Shown: in pieces, positions 18,300-26,723 of the stretch
How positions within the stretch are numbered: position 1 is the first letter of the stretch
Layout: the number at the start of each line of letters is the position of its first letter
DNA from: Polyangiaceae bacterium
GTDB taxonomy: Bacteria > Myxococcota_A > Polyangia > Polyangiales > Polyangiaceae
Assembly (NCBI GenBank): GCA_947475525.1
Contig: CANJMI010000026.1
Span: 1 to 52,536, forward strand
Length of the DNA: 52,536 nt
Direction of reading: 5' to 3'
Program-made: the position numbers and the translations under genes
The notes under the pieces: model-generated
Databases searched by the model: none
What the model saw: only the letters and a program-made list of their open reading frames with translations
Told to the model about the DNA's origin: nothing

Positions 18300-19382
18300 T
18301 CACGCGTAGTATTGGCCGAAGCGATTCGTGATGAATTGCTGGTAATCGACGTCTTCTTGGCGGACGAAGCCCTTCTGCGGGAGCTTCCCCTCGAGTAGAA
18401 GGTCAAGCACGCCGCAGATCCCGGCGGCCGTCGTGATCTGAATTGCCGACCAGTTCTCGTTGTAAATGGTTTGGTGCTGCACCGTGCGCGCGAAGGTGTA
18501 CTCGGTGTAGGTGCCGTATTTCTTACCCGTCGCCGACACGAACACGACCACCTGATCTTGGTAGGTCGTTGGCAACGCGCGCTCGAAGATCGCGCACATC
18601 GCCTTCTGGTCGTCGGCCATGCGGAGCTCGTTCATCAAGAGGCGCATGTAGTTGTTGTGGCCCGGGTAGCGAATCGACTTGTAGTTGATGTTCTGTACCT
18701 TGCCTTGCAGCGTGCGGCACAGGCTCCCGAGGCCCCCGGAGGTGTTGAACGCTTCGTACTCGACGCCGTCGACCATCAAGCCTTCGAGGCCCTGCAGTGC
18801 TTCGACCGAGCGGAGTTCGCCGTTCTTCAAGACCTCGCACGGGTTTGCGTACTCGTTGATCAGGCCCTGCGTGCTCCAGGTCAGATTGTACTTCAACATG
18901 TTGCTCGGGAAGCGAGGCAGCGCGCCGACGCGGAGCTTCAAGCTCTCGCACGAGTCGAGGCGTTTCATCAGGTGCTTGCCCGTGATCGTGATGAAGCCTG
19001 GGGCGAGGCCGCACTGCGGGATCAGCGCCTTGTTCGACTTCGACTCGAAGGTGAGCACCTGCCGCGTCGTCTCGATGTCCTCGGTGAGATCGAGGTAGTG
19101 GATGTCGTACTTGACCGCCTGCTCGGCGATGAACGGATTGCATTCGAACGGGCAGCACGACAGCACCGCCGCCACACCGTCGAGCACCGGTCCGAGTGTC
19201 TGCGCGTCGCTGAAGTCGACCTGGTGACCGGTCGCGCCCCCGCCGACGCGCTCCGCAAGCTTCTTCGCCGCCTCGCCGTCGACGTCGCCGATCCGCACCT
19301 GATAACCACCCGTTCGCCCGAGAAAATGGGCGACCATTCGGCCGATTTTGCCTGCACCGAGGACCGCGATCGACGTCGTCAT
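18300..19382 (-). CDS. Saccharopine dehydrogenase / lysine 6-dehydrogenase-like protein
   Basis: A 360-residue NAD(P)-dependent enzyme. The N-terminal Rossmann fold begins IAVLGAGKIG with the GxGxxG at 9-14, and the family catalytic domain shows YLDLTEDI, PQCGLAPGF and a C-terminal substrate domain ending in the segment with GYC-like spacing. This belongs to the saccharopine dehydrogenase/LYS9 superfamily; the closest familiar activity is oxidation of lysine or saccharopine, but homospermidine-type or carboxynorspermidine-type activities are also possible. The ATG at 19382 gives the canonical N-terminus. No lysine or polyamine gene is adjacent. It is divergent from the membrane protein gene at 19445 across 62 bp and convergent with the photolyase operon. 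Confidence 0.85.
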   Translation of the reverse strand: MTTSIAVLGAGKIGRMVAHFLGRTGGYQVRIGDVDGEAAKKLAERVGGGATGHQVDFSDAQTLGPVLDGVAAVLSCCPFECNPFIAEQAVKYDIHYLDLTEDIETTRQVLTFESKSNKALIPQCGLAPGFITITGKHLMKRLDSCESLKLRVGALPRFPSNMLKYNLTWSTQGLINEYANPCEVLKNGELRSVEALQGLEGLMVDGVEYEAFNTSGGLGSLCRTLQGKVQNINYKSIRYPGHNNYMRLLMNELRMADDQKAMCAIFERALPTTYQDQVVVFVSATGKKYGTYTEYTFARTVQHQTIYNENWSAIQITTAAGICGVLDLLLEGKLPQKGFVRQEDVDYQQFITNRFGQYYA

Positions 19383-19444
19383 GGCGTCGGCTCTTACAGC
19401 AGATTGCACGCCGTGGACACCTTCGGCTGCGCTACGGTCATGGC

Positions 19445-19894
19445 GTGACGGGCTGGCGGATAGTGGAGGCGCTCCATGGCCATGCGGCGGTCCTTGCCGC
19501 TGCGGGGCTCGCGCACCCTGCGGTGCTCTTGCGCAAAGGGGCGCCGATGTCACCGCGCACGCGGTTGTCGGTCGGATTGACGGTGGGTTTGGTCCTCGTC
19601 GCGTTTGCGTCTGGTCTGACGATTTACGGGGCGTACGTCGACAAGGTGCGGGTGCAGCTCTTCTTGCACAGCGAGCGTGCGGGGCTGCTCTTCGAGACGA
19701 AAGAGCACATCGCGTTTGCGGTGACGGCGATAACCATCGGGGCCGGCGTTTGCGCTTGGTTTGCGCCGAAGGAGGCGCGGGAGCTTCGTCGCGCGTCGGC
19801 GGTGGGGTTCGGAGTGGCGGCCGCGCTGTGCCTCGTCACGTCGGGGCTCGGGACGTACATCGCTTCGGTGCATGGCTTTGGCGGCGTGCGCTGA
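19445..19894 (+). CDS. Small four-helix membrane protein
   Basis: A 149-residue hydrophobic protein with a GTG start. Helices are predicted at about 8-28, 40-62, 84-106 and 118-140. Histidines sit in or near helices one (ALHGHAAVL and AHPAVLL) and three (ETKEHIAF), and His occurs in the last loop, an arrangement that would allow heme or metal binding, but no CxxCH or other proven motif is present. I do not recognise the family. It is divergent from the dehydrogenase and 103 bp upstream of a kinase gene. Confidence 0.6.
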   Translation: MTGWRIVEALHGHAAVLAAAGLAHPAVLLRKGAPMSPRTRLSVGLTVGLVLVAFASGLTIYGAYVDKVRVQLFLHSERAGLLFETKEHIAFAVTAITIGAGVCAWFAPKEARELRRASAVGFGVAAALCLVTSGLGTYIASVHGFGGVR

Positions 19895-19997
19895 GCGCGC
19901 ATGGGCCTTTATCGCGCCGCTCTTGCGCTCGGGGTGACCGACCTTCGCGCGATTCCTTCGCCCCCGGTGACCAGCCAGGTGTACCCTCGGCACCACG

Positions 19998-20870
19998 ATG
20001 TGGCCGCCAACAACGGGCGATCGAGTCCACGCAGAGCTCGTTCTTGTCGAGCCTTTGGCCGAGGGCGGCATGAGCGTCATCTGGGTAGGCGACCACCGGC
20101 GGCTCGGTCACCGCGTTGCGGTGAAGTTCCTCCCGCCCAAGCTCGCGCTGAAAGAGCCATCCCTCGTGCAGCGCATGGGTCGCGAAGCGCGCATCGCCGA
20201 GATGCTCGCAAGTCCCCACGCCGTCACCGTGTTTGAACACGGGACCGCCGAAGATGGCGCGGCCTACCTCGTCATGGAACTGCTCGAGGGCGTCGAGCTT
20301 GCGCAGTCGGTCTCCGAGGCCGGCCCGCTCGCGCTTCCCCAGGCGGTGATGCTCGTGCGCCAGGTGGCCCTCGTGCTGGAGCGTGCGCACAGCCTCGGGA
20401 TCGTCCATCGGGACGTCAACCCGAGCAACGTGTTCTTGCTCAACGTGAATGGCGAATTGTTTGTTAAATTGCTCGATTTTGGTGTGGCGAAGGTAAACGA
20501 CACCTCGCTCGGTGACTCGTGCGTCACCAACGTCGGCTCGGTGATAGGAACGCTTGGCTTCATGAGCCCCGAGCAGGTTCTCGCGAGCGGTGACCTCGAC
20601 CCGCGCGTCGATGTTTTTGGTCTCAGCGTCGTGGCGTACTTCGCGCTGACCGGGGACCCGCCATTTTCCCTGAATGAAACTTCGCCATTGTTCTCTCAAT
20701 GGAAGGCGGGGCCGCCGCCGATCCGGCACGCGCTGCCGAACGTGTCGCTGGCGTTGGCTACCGCGCTCGATGGATGGTTCGCGCGCGGCCTCGCGACCGA
20801 GCGCAGCGAACGCTTTCAGACTGTACGTGAGCTCAGCGCGGCTCTCGACGTGATCCTCGCCGGCGCCTGA
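19998..20870 (+). CDS. Hanks-type serine/threonine protein kinase
   Basis: A 290-residue kinase that consists of little more than the catalytic domain, without a membrane segment, so it should be cytoplasmic. The Gly-rich loop is LAEGGMSVIW, the ATP Lys is in VAVKFL, the catalytic loop is IVHRDVNPSN (catalytic Asp139), and the metal motif is LLDFGVAK. The position usually held by Lys two residues after the catalytic Asp is Asn141. An SPEQV motif marks the APE region. Substrates are unknown. It is convergent with the comF-like gene, 8 bp apart. Confidence 0.92.
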   Translation: MWPPTTGDRVHAELVLVEPLAEGGMSVIWVGDHRRLGHRVAVKFLPPKLALKEPSLVQRMGREARIAEMLASPHAVTVFEHGTAEDGAAYLVMELLEGVELAQSVSEAGPLALPQAVMLVRQVALVLERAHSLGIVHRDVNPSNVFLLNVNGELFVKLLDFGVAKVNDTSLGDSCVTNVGSVIGTLGFMSPEQVLASGDLDPRVDVFGLSVVAYFALTGDPPFSLNETSPLFSQWKAGPPPIRHALPNVSLALATALDGWFARGLATERSERFQTVRELSAALDVILAGA

Positions 20871-20878
20871 CGGTCAGC

Positions 20879-21505
20879 TCACGGCACGCGCGCCAGCGCA
20901 AGCATCGTCACCGTCGTGGCACCCGCCGCCCGCAGCGCATCGGCGCAGGCTTTCGCGGTTGCGCCCGTTGTGACGACGTCATCGATTACGATCACCCGCC
21001 GGCCCTCGACCGCGCATGGGCGTCGCACAACGAACGCGCCTTCGACGTTGGCGGCTCGGGCAGCCGCACTCAACTCGACTTGCGGTCGGTCACCTCGCTT
21101 GCGCTCGAGCGCGTCGACATTGAGCGGAGCTCCCAGCGATCGGACTGCACGGCGCGCGAGGAGTGCTGCCTGGTTGTAGCCGCGATGCACGAGGCGCCGC
21201 GGGTGCAGGGGTACGGGCAACACCACGTCGCCCTCCAGACCCGCGCGGAGGGCTGCGGCCCTCAAGAGATCGCCGAGGGGGGATGCGAGGTCGGGCCGGT
21301 CGCCGAATTTGAGTCGCCGCACGGCGTCGGCAAGGGGGCCCCCGTAAGCTCCGCCCGCAACAACCAAGACCCCCGCCACGCGAGCATCGGGGATCTCAAT
21401 GACCGCCCGCGCGCAGACTACGCAAAAGACCGTACGCGCGCGGAGCTCCGCACTGCAGGCCGCGCACGATGGAGGAGAAAGCAGGCGGCCGAGTGCGGTG
21501 AACAT
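20879..21505 (-). CDS. ComF family protein (phosphoribosyltransferase fold)
   Basis: A 208-residue protein. The N-terminus has a four-cysteine zinc site (Cys14, Cys17, Cys28, Cys31 in CAAC and CVVC), then the ComF core with LPVPLHPRRLVHRGYNQA and the PRPP-binding loop VIVIDDVVTTGAT. ComF proteins help take up and process single-stranded DNA during natural transformation and other DNA handling; the exact reaction is unsettled. The start ATG at 21505 precedes the zinc site directly. Length matches the family. Confidence 0.92.
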   Translation of the reverse strand: MFTALGRLLSPPSCAACSAELRARTVFCVVCARAVIEIPDARVAGVLVVAGGAYGGPLADAVRRLKFGDRPDLASPLGDLLRAAALRAGLEGDVVLPVPLHPRRLVHRGYNQAALLARRAVRSLGAPLNVDALERKRGDRPQVELSAAARAANVEGAFVVRRPCAVEGRRVIVIDDVVTTGATAKACADALRAAGATTVTMLALARVP

Positions 21506-21585
21506 CGGCGTTAGGTCGCCATGAGCTCGGTGAACGTTTCACCCTCGTTCGACCATGCCCGGGGCGACCCCGTGAAGAGATCGGG

Positions 21586-23706
21586 ATGACCGCGCGACCT
21601 CGACGGGATAAGGATGGGGGAGCCGCGTTTCGCGGAAGCGATTCGTCTAGATTCAGGAGCAGCGGAGTGGCTTCGCCAGAGCAGTGGAGATGGGCCGACG
21701 ATCACGGCGTGCAGCGCCTCCTCGGCGCCGATGAGCTGCGTGCCGCGCTCGAGTTGGGCCACCTTCGGCCTCAGACTCTCGTGTGGCGCCGCGGCATGGC
21801 CGAGTGGGTTCGTGCCGAGTCGCTGCCGGAGCTCGCTTCGATGCGGGGCGCCGCGGGAACGGTCGCGTTGCCCGCGGACCTTGGCGCGAAGGCCCCTCAT
21901 AGCCCGTCGATTCCGGAGCCCGTCGGTACGGACGACTCGACCTCGCGGCACGCGAAACGTACCGGCCTCCTCGACGGCGGAGCGCATGCTCGCCGACAAA
22001 AATCGACCCTGATGGGCGTCGGGGATGGCGTCTCCGAGGTTCCGTCGCGCCGCACGGATCTCCTCGCTGTGCCGTTAGCCCCGCGGCTCTTGACCCTCGC
22101 CGACGTTCCCGTCGACGAAGAGAACACGCACGTCGCTGTGCGTCCCTCGTCGAGCCGGCCTCAGCCCACCGAACCGGCGAAGCCCTCCGGCAATCGCGGC
22201 AGCGGCGAAGCTCCGCCGCTGAAGAGTCGTCGCCCCGTGAAGCGCGCTTCGGGCGACACCACCCTCTCGGCCATCGGTGATGCCGCCCCGAGCGCGCAGG
22301 CGCAACGTGAGCGCCCGGTCACCCAGGCTTTCCCGTCTTTTTCAACGCCCGGTGAAGGCGGCGTGTCGGACCGAGCGATCCAATCGTTCGTCGCCGGGTC
22401 GAGTTTTGTGGGGGGCAGTACCGGCGAGGGACTTTTTTCAATGCCGCCTGTGGTTGGTGTCGACGACTCCGAAAGCATGTCGCCATCACCGCCTCGCTCG
22501 CGACGCTTTTCCGTCACGGACCGGGCGTTGCCATCCGATCGCCAGCCTCGGCGCGTGTCGGCGAAGATGCTCGGCATCGGTGCCGTGGCAGCGCTCCTCT
22601 TGGTGGCAGGCTCGTTTGCAGTTGGACGCTTCTCCGGTTCGTCGAAAAGCGTTCCGGCTGTTACGCCCGCCCAAGTCGGTTGGGTGACCGTGCCCTTGTA
22701 TTCGCGCGCGCGCTCGGCCGGGGCGATGCCGCGCCCGTGCTTGATGCAGGCAGCCCCGGCGCGCTGGGCGGCGAAGGCCGAACGCGCCATCCCGATCGAG
22801 CTTGTGCCGTCTACCGCGAGTGCGCTTGCCGTGGGTTACGGTCGCACCGCTAGTGAGCCCCGCGGACTCGTTTACGACATGGATACAGGCCAGATCACGA
22901 GTACGCACGAGCCTGATTCCAAGGTCGATGGCCTCGTTCGCGTCGCTCCGCTCGAGAGCAACGCGCGCATAACCTTCGCTGCCGTCGCGGCCGAACAAGA
23001 CGGCATCACGCACGCAATTTATCTGCGCGCCGAGAAACCGATGCTCGTTGGCGTCGTGGGCGACGACCTCGCAGTTCTCGCGGAGGCGGGTGCCACGCCG
23101 AGGCCGCTCTGGAAGGTGCCAGGTCCCATTACGCGGCTGCAAGTCGCTCCGTTCGGGGTCAACGCTGTGGGGGGCTTCGGTGTCGTTTACATCGCGTCGG
23201 ACCGAGTGTGGTACGGCGCCGCGAAGACCGACGGCACGATTTTGCACGAGCCAGCGGCGCTCGAGAGTGCGGGCAAAGTCGGCAAACCAATGCTCGCGAG
23301 CAACGGTCGCGACGTCTCGGTCGTCTACGCCGAAGGCGTGCCCGGTGACGTTCCAGTGCGCGTTCGTTGGGCGCACGGTCCGATATCGGAGCCTCTCACC
23401 ACGGCCCCTTTCGTCGAACTTCCGGCCGGTGGCCCAGGCGGCGATGCGATCGCGCCCGACATCGCCGCGTTGCCCGAGAATCGTTGGATTCTCGTGTGGA
23501 CCGAGGGCCGCGAGGGCGACCGTGCGCTCCGTGCGCAGACCTTCGACTCGCGCCGTGTGCGGGTCGGCTCTGCGCTGCGCGTGTCACCCGAGACGGGAAA
23601 CTTCGGTCAGGGTACGTTGGCCGTCGTCGGCGACCGGGCGGCCGTCGCTTTCCTTCTGAAAACCGATTCGTATCAGCTCTGGGGAACCGTGCTGCAATGT
23701 CGATGA
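21586..23706 (+). CDS. GYF_2 (DUF4339) domain membrane protein with a large C-terminal beta domain
   Basis: 706 residues. A GYF_2 domain occupies about 33-85, with WRWADDHGVQRLL and TLVWRRGMAEW, a fold that binds proline-rich peptides. A long disordered Pro/Ser/Arg region (about 90-320) contains several Pro-rich stretches. One membrane helix lies at about 327-350 (GIGAVAALLLVAGSFAVG). The remaining 350 residues are beta-rich, with repeating units such as VVGDDLAVLAEAG and VSVVYAEGVP, reminiscent of a propeller, and probably lie outside the inner membrane. It could pass information across the membrane, but no enzyme domain is seen. It overlaps the next lipoprotein gene by 10 bp and so is likely co-translated. 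Confidence 0.75.
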   Translation: MTARPRRDKDGGAAFRGSDSSRFRSSGVASPEQWRWADDHGVQRLLGADELRAALELGHLRPQTLVWRRGMAEWVRAESLPELASMRGAAGTVALPADLGAKAPHSPSIPEPVGTDDSTSRHAKRTGLLDGGAHARRQKSTLMGVGDGVSEVPSRRTDLLAVPLAPRLLTLADVPVDEENTHVAVRPSSSRPQPTEPAKPSGNRGSGEAPPLKSRRPVKRASGDTTLSAIGDAAPSAQAQRERPVTQAFPSFSTPGEGGVSDRAIQSFVAGSSFVGGSTGEGLFSMPPVVGVDDSESMSPSPPRSRRFSVTDRALPSDRQPRRVSAKMLGIGAVAALLLVAGSFAVGRFSGSSKSVPAVTPAQVGWVTVPLYSRARSAGAMPRPCLMQAAPARWAAKAERAIPIELVPSTASALAVGYGRTASEPRGLVYDMDTGQITSTHEPDSKVDGLVRVAPLESNARITFAAVAAEQDGITHAIYLRAEKPMLVGVVGDDLAVLAEAGATPRPLWKVPGPITRLQVAPFGVNAVGGFGVVYIASDRVWYGAAKTDGTILHEPAALESAGKVGKPMLASNGRDVSVVYAEGVPGDVPVRVRWAHGPISEPLTTAPFVELPAGGPGGDAIAPDIAALPENRWILVWTEGREGDRALRAQTFDSRRVRVGSALRVSPETGNFGQGTLAVVGDRAAVAFLLKTDSYQLWGTVLQCR

Positions 23707-24548
23707 TTCGCAACGTTTGGTGTGCTTTTTTGCTCGCCGGTAGCCTTTTTGCAGCAGGTTGCGCGGGCAGCGATTCGCTGGTTGAGAAGGGTGAGCGCGT
23801 TCAGACGGGCAAGGGGCGCTTCGACGCTTATTTCGGCCAGGTGATCGAGCTTCGCGAAAAGGTAAAGGCCCTCGATTCCGATCTCTTTCCGCTGCGGCAG
23901 CCGCTGACCGAGGCGTACGACATGAACGTGGACTCCCCGCTCTCGAAGCTGATGGCCGAGACGAAGAAGCGGCTCGAGAAGTACAAATCATTCGGCGTGA
24001 GCGCGTCGCTACGGATAACGCCCAACCCGATCGTCGTTCTTTCCCAAGGGGACCTCTCGCAAGACGAGGCGGATGAGGTGACCCTGAAGGCCATCCAGGA
24101 GACGGCGGTTCGCTCGCTCGCGACCTACCGCGAGTACGACCAGTTGCTCGAGCTGGCCGTGCGCTACGACGAGCAACGCAGCGCACTCATCGACCAAGTT
24201 GAGAAGTTCGGTTCCGAGGTCGCCGACAAGTCCAAGCTCGAGAACGAGATTCTCGGTGCCGGGCGTATCCTGGCCGAAGTTCAAAGCAAGCTTCTGAAAG
24301 ACATGCGGACATGTTCTCTTCTGCTCGTCGCGCTGAGCGACGCGGTCGACACCGGCGGAGCGACCGCTCGGGATGCCAGCTGCGACGAGGCGATGAGTCA
24401 CTGGAAACCGCTCAAGCGCGTCGCGCGAAGTGGGAAGCGTAGCGTAGGTTTGGGACCTCGCTCCGGTGGCGGAGCGGCTCCCACGTCGCCGGGACCGGCT
24501 GCCGCGCCTCCCGCTGCAAAGAAGCCGAGTGGCGACTTCGATATGTGA
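23697..24548 (+). CDS. Helical lipoprotein
   Basis: 283 residues from the ATG at 23697 (GGGGA about 11 bases upstream); an ATG at 23703, forming ATGA with the previous stop, is an alternative. The signal peptide ends in the lipobox FAAGC. The mature part is predicted to be long helices with heptad-like patterns (about 30-90 and 130-215), followed by a low-complexity Pro/Ala/Gly tail and a final KKPSGDFDM. No domain is recognised. The 10-bp overlap with the GYF_2 protein gene suggests the two products work together in the envelope. Confidence 0.75.
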   Translation: MSMIRNVWCAFLLAGSLFAAGCAGSDSLVEKGERVQTGKGRFDAYFGQVIELREKVKALDSDLFPLRQPLTEAYDMNVDSPLSKLMAETKKRLEKYKSFGVSASLRITPNPIVVLSQGDLSQDEADEVTLKAIQETAVRSLATYREYDQLLELAVRYDEQRSALIDQVEKFGSEVADKSKLENEILGAGRILAEVQSKLLKDMRTCSLLLVALSDAVDTGGATARDASCDEAMSHWKPLKRVARSGKRSVGLGPRSGGGAAPTSPGPAAAPPAAKKPSGDFDM

Positions 24549-24599
24549 ACTGCCCGCGGCGCGAGATTTGCGTGACGGGTCGCCGTGAGTCGGGACACT

Positions 24600-26060
24600 A
24601 TGCGAGTGATGTTGCGGCGCGTTTCGGGTTTTGCGGCGGCGCTTACGTTGGCGCTGATGTCGGCGAGCGCACGCGCAGAGGACCCGCACGAGCTGCCGGA
24701 CGAGGAGGGCCTCCGCATTGGGGACTGGACGTTCCAACCTTCCGTCGCGTTGCGCACGCGCGCCGAGTACCGCCGCTCGCCGGTGGATCTCGGGGGTTCG
24801 GTGTTCGCGTCGAACGCGGTTCAGGCCGATGGGTTCGGTTCCTCCGCGCCTGCCGTGACGGCAAGCCTCCCCTCCGTTCGCGATGCGTTCGCGCTCTCCG
24901 AGCGTGCACGTCTTGGGGTTGGCGTGCGCAACGGGCGCGTGGGAGCGCAACTCACGCTGCAGGATGCGCGCGTGCTCGGGTGGCTCCCTGGAAGCTCCGC
25001 GGCGCTCACGCCCTCCGGCAGCGCTGCCGTCCAGCCTTACGAGGCGTATCTCGACCTGCGCTCGGATGCGGAGCGGCCGGGCATCGAGGCGCGCATCGGA
25101 CGGCAGGCGGTGTCGTGGGGCGAGGGGCGTCTACTCGGTTCACGCGATTGGTCGCAAGCCGCAGCATCGTTCGACGCGGTGCGCGTGCAAGCCCACTTCG
25201 GAGAGGGCCTCGCCGATCTTGAAGCCTTTGCCGCGCTGCTCGCTCCGCCGGGCTCGGTTCCGCCGCCTCTTGGAGTCAATGGCTCGCAATCCGTAGGCGC
25301 GGGGGCTCAGCTCTTCGGCGTCCGCAACGCGTGGCATCTCGCGGCCCTCGTGAATGTGGAGGCGAGCTTACTCGCGCGGATCGCCCGTGGTCCGCTGCCG
25401 ATGGAGCTCACGGGCGGCGACACGTTCACCGCCGATCTTCGCGCATACGGTGATTATCGCGGGGTTTCCTACTCCGCCGAGGGCGCGTGCCAACTGGGTC
25501 GCGTCGCCGGGTACGGCTTGAATCGCTCCCTCGGCGCATTCGCCGGTGCCGCTCGATTGGATTGGCAGACGGCCCTCCCTCTCGACGTGCGCTTCGGGCT
25601 TTCGGGCGCCTACGCAAGCGGCGACGCGTCTGGCGGCAACGGCTCGCGGCTGCAGCGCTTCGACCCGATTTTGCCTGATGTTCATCGGCACCACGGAATG
25701 ATGGACCTCGTCGCCTGGTCGAACCTTCTCGACGGCGCCGCTTCGGTTGGCGTGCGTCCTCTGCAGCGCTTCGACGCGCAGGTGCGTTACGCATTCTTGG
25801 GCCTGGCCCAGCCGGGCGATCGATGGACGAGCTCCGGCATGCTCCCTGTCGGCGTCGCGCCCGACAACACCTCACGCGTCCTCGGCCACGAACTCGACGC
25901 GCGCATCGCCTTCGAAGCGACCGAATCCGTGTCGTTCGACGCCGGCTACGGTTTGATGGTCACCGGCGCAGGTGCTCGCAACATTCTCGGTGCCGCCGGC
26001 CGCTCGACGCCCGACCTTCTGCAGTTCGGTTACCTCCAAGCGTCGTTACGCACGCGCTGA
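24600..26060 (+). CDS. Alginate-export-like outer-membrane beta-barrel
   Basis: About 486 residues. The ATG at 24600 gives a clean signal peptide (MRVMLRRVSGFAAALTLALM then SASARA); a GTG at 24585 is an alternative start. The mature protein has the strand pattern and aromatic girdles of a 14-20 stranded barrel, with the family-like segments LRTRAEYRR, ARIGRQAVSWGEGRLLG and LGHELDARIAFEATES. These are typical of the alginate_exp domain, first described in the alginate export porin AlgE, but in myxobacteria such barrels are not tied to alginate. It ends with LQASLRTR rather than a terminal Phe. It follows the helical lipoprotein after 51 bp and probably belongs to the same unit. Confidence 0.8.
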   Translation: MRVMLRRVSGFAAALTLALMSASARAEDPHELPDEEGLRIGDWTFQPSVALRTRAEYRRSPVDLGGSVFASNAVQADGFGSSAPAVTASLPSVRDAFALSERARLGVGVRNGRVGAQLTLQDARVLGWLPGSSAALTPSGSAAVQPYEAYLDLRSDAERPGIEARIGRQAVSWGEGRLLGSRDWSQAAASFDAVRVQAHFGEGLADLEAFAALLAPPGSVPPPLGVNGSQSVGAGAQLFGVRNAWHLAALVNVEASLLARIARGPLPMELTGGDTFTADLRAYGDYRGVSYSAEGACQLGRVAGYGLNRSLGAFAGAARLDWQTALPLDVRFGLSGAYASGDASGGNGSRLQRFDPILPDVHRHHGMMDLVAWSNLLDGAASVGVRPLQRFDAQVRYAFLGLAQPGDRWTSSGMLPVGVAPDNTSRVLGHELDARIAFEATESVSFDAGYGLMVTGAGARNILGAAGRSTPDLLQFGYLQASLRTR

Positions 26061-26098
26061 CGGGTCGCACCAACGCTCGAGCTTGCTGCGACGCCGGC

Positions 26099-26596
26099 CT
26101 ACTTGGACTGTTTTTCGTCGTCGGGCTTTTCCGCGCCGCTTCCCGAGCTCGTGCAGGCTCCGGCGTCGCAGAATTGGCCCTTCTTGTGGCAGTCGAGGTC
26201 GGTCTTGCAGCGACCAGGCGAGGTCTCTGCATCGCCGCTCGACTCCCCGAAGTAGGGGGCATTGAGCTTGACGAGCATCTCGTCGACCCGTGATTTCGCG
26301 TCCGTCGGCAACGAGCCTTCAGCCGCGTGCTCGCGGGCGGCGGCGTTGGCAAGCCAATGGCGGGCGTCGCGCTTCTGTTCGAGCCTGAAGTGGCTCATCC
26401 CGCGGTAATACGCGTATTGCGCGCGCTCCACTTGCGATAGCGAGTCGATGTCGCCCTCGAGCACTTCGAGCAGGAGCAAAGCCTTGTCGTACTCGTTCGT
26501 TTCGTAGTGGAGACGCGCGCGGTCGAAGTCGTCCCGGTACGTGGCACAGCCGACGAGGGCCAAAAGGAAAGCGGCAACGAGCCCAGCACGCACCAT
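26099..26596 (-). CDS. TPR-like lipoprotein with a Cys-rich tail
   Basis: 165 residues. The signal peptide MVRAGLVAAFLLALVGC ends in a lipobox with Cys17. Residues about 22-100 form helical hairpins with TPR-like spacing (ARLHYETNEYDKALLLLEVLEG, cut here as 20 or fewer per motif: ARLHYETNEYDKALLLLEVL). The tail holds four cysteines in the order CKTDLDCHKKGQFCDAGAC, the myxobacterial Cys-rich style, then a charged end. It is probably a periplasmic scaffold. It is convergent with the beta-barrel gene and divergent from the PEGA kinase gene, whose start lies 127 bp away. Confidence 0.78.
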   Translation of the reverse strand: MVRAGLVAAFLLALVGCATYRDDFDRARLHYETNEYDKALLLLEVLEGDIDSLSQVERAQYAYYRGMSHFRLEQKRDARHWLANAAAREHAAEGSLPTDAKSRVDEMLVKLNAPYFGESSGDAETSPGRCKTDLDCHKKGQFCDAGACTSSGSGAEKPDDEKQSK

Positions 26597-26723
26597 GCGG
26601 CGGAGCGTAAGCGTCGCTTGCGGCTCGGAGCAAGCGGCGAATGGCCTCCTCTGCGCTGATATGGACGTGGGGCGTCGATTGATCTAACCCTCTGAGTGCG
26701 CGTATCCTCCCCTGTCCGCCCTG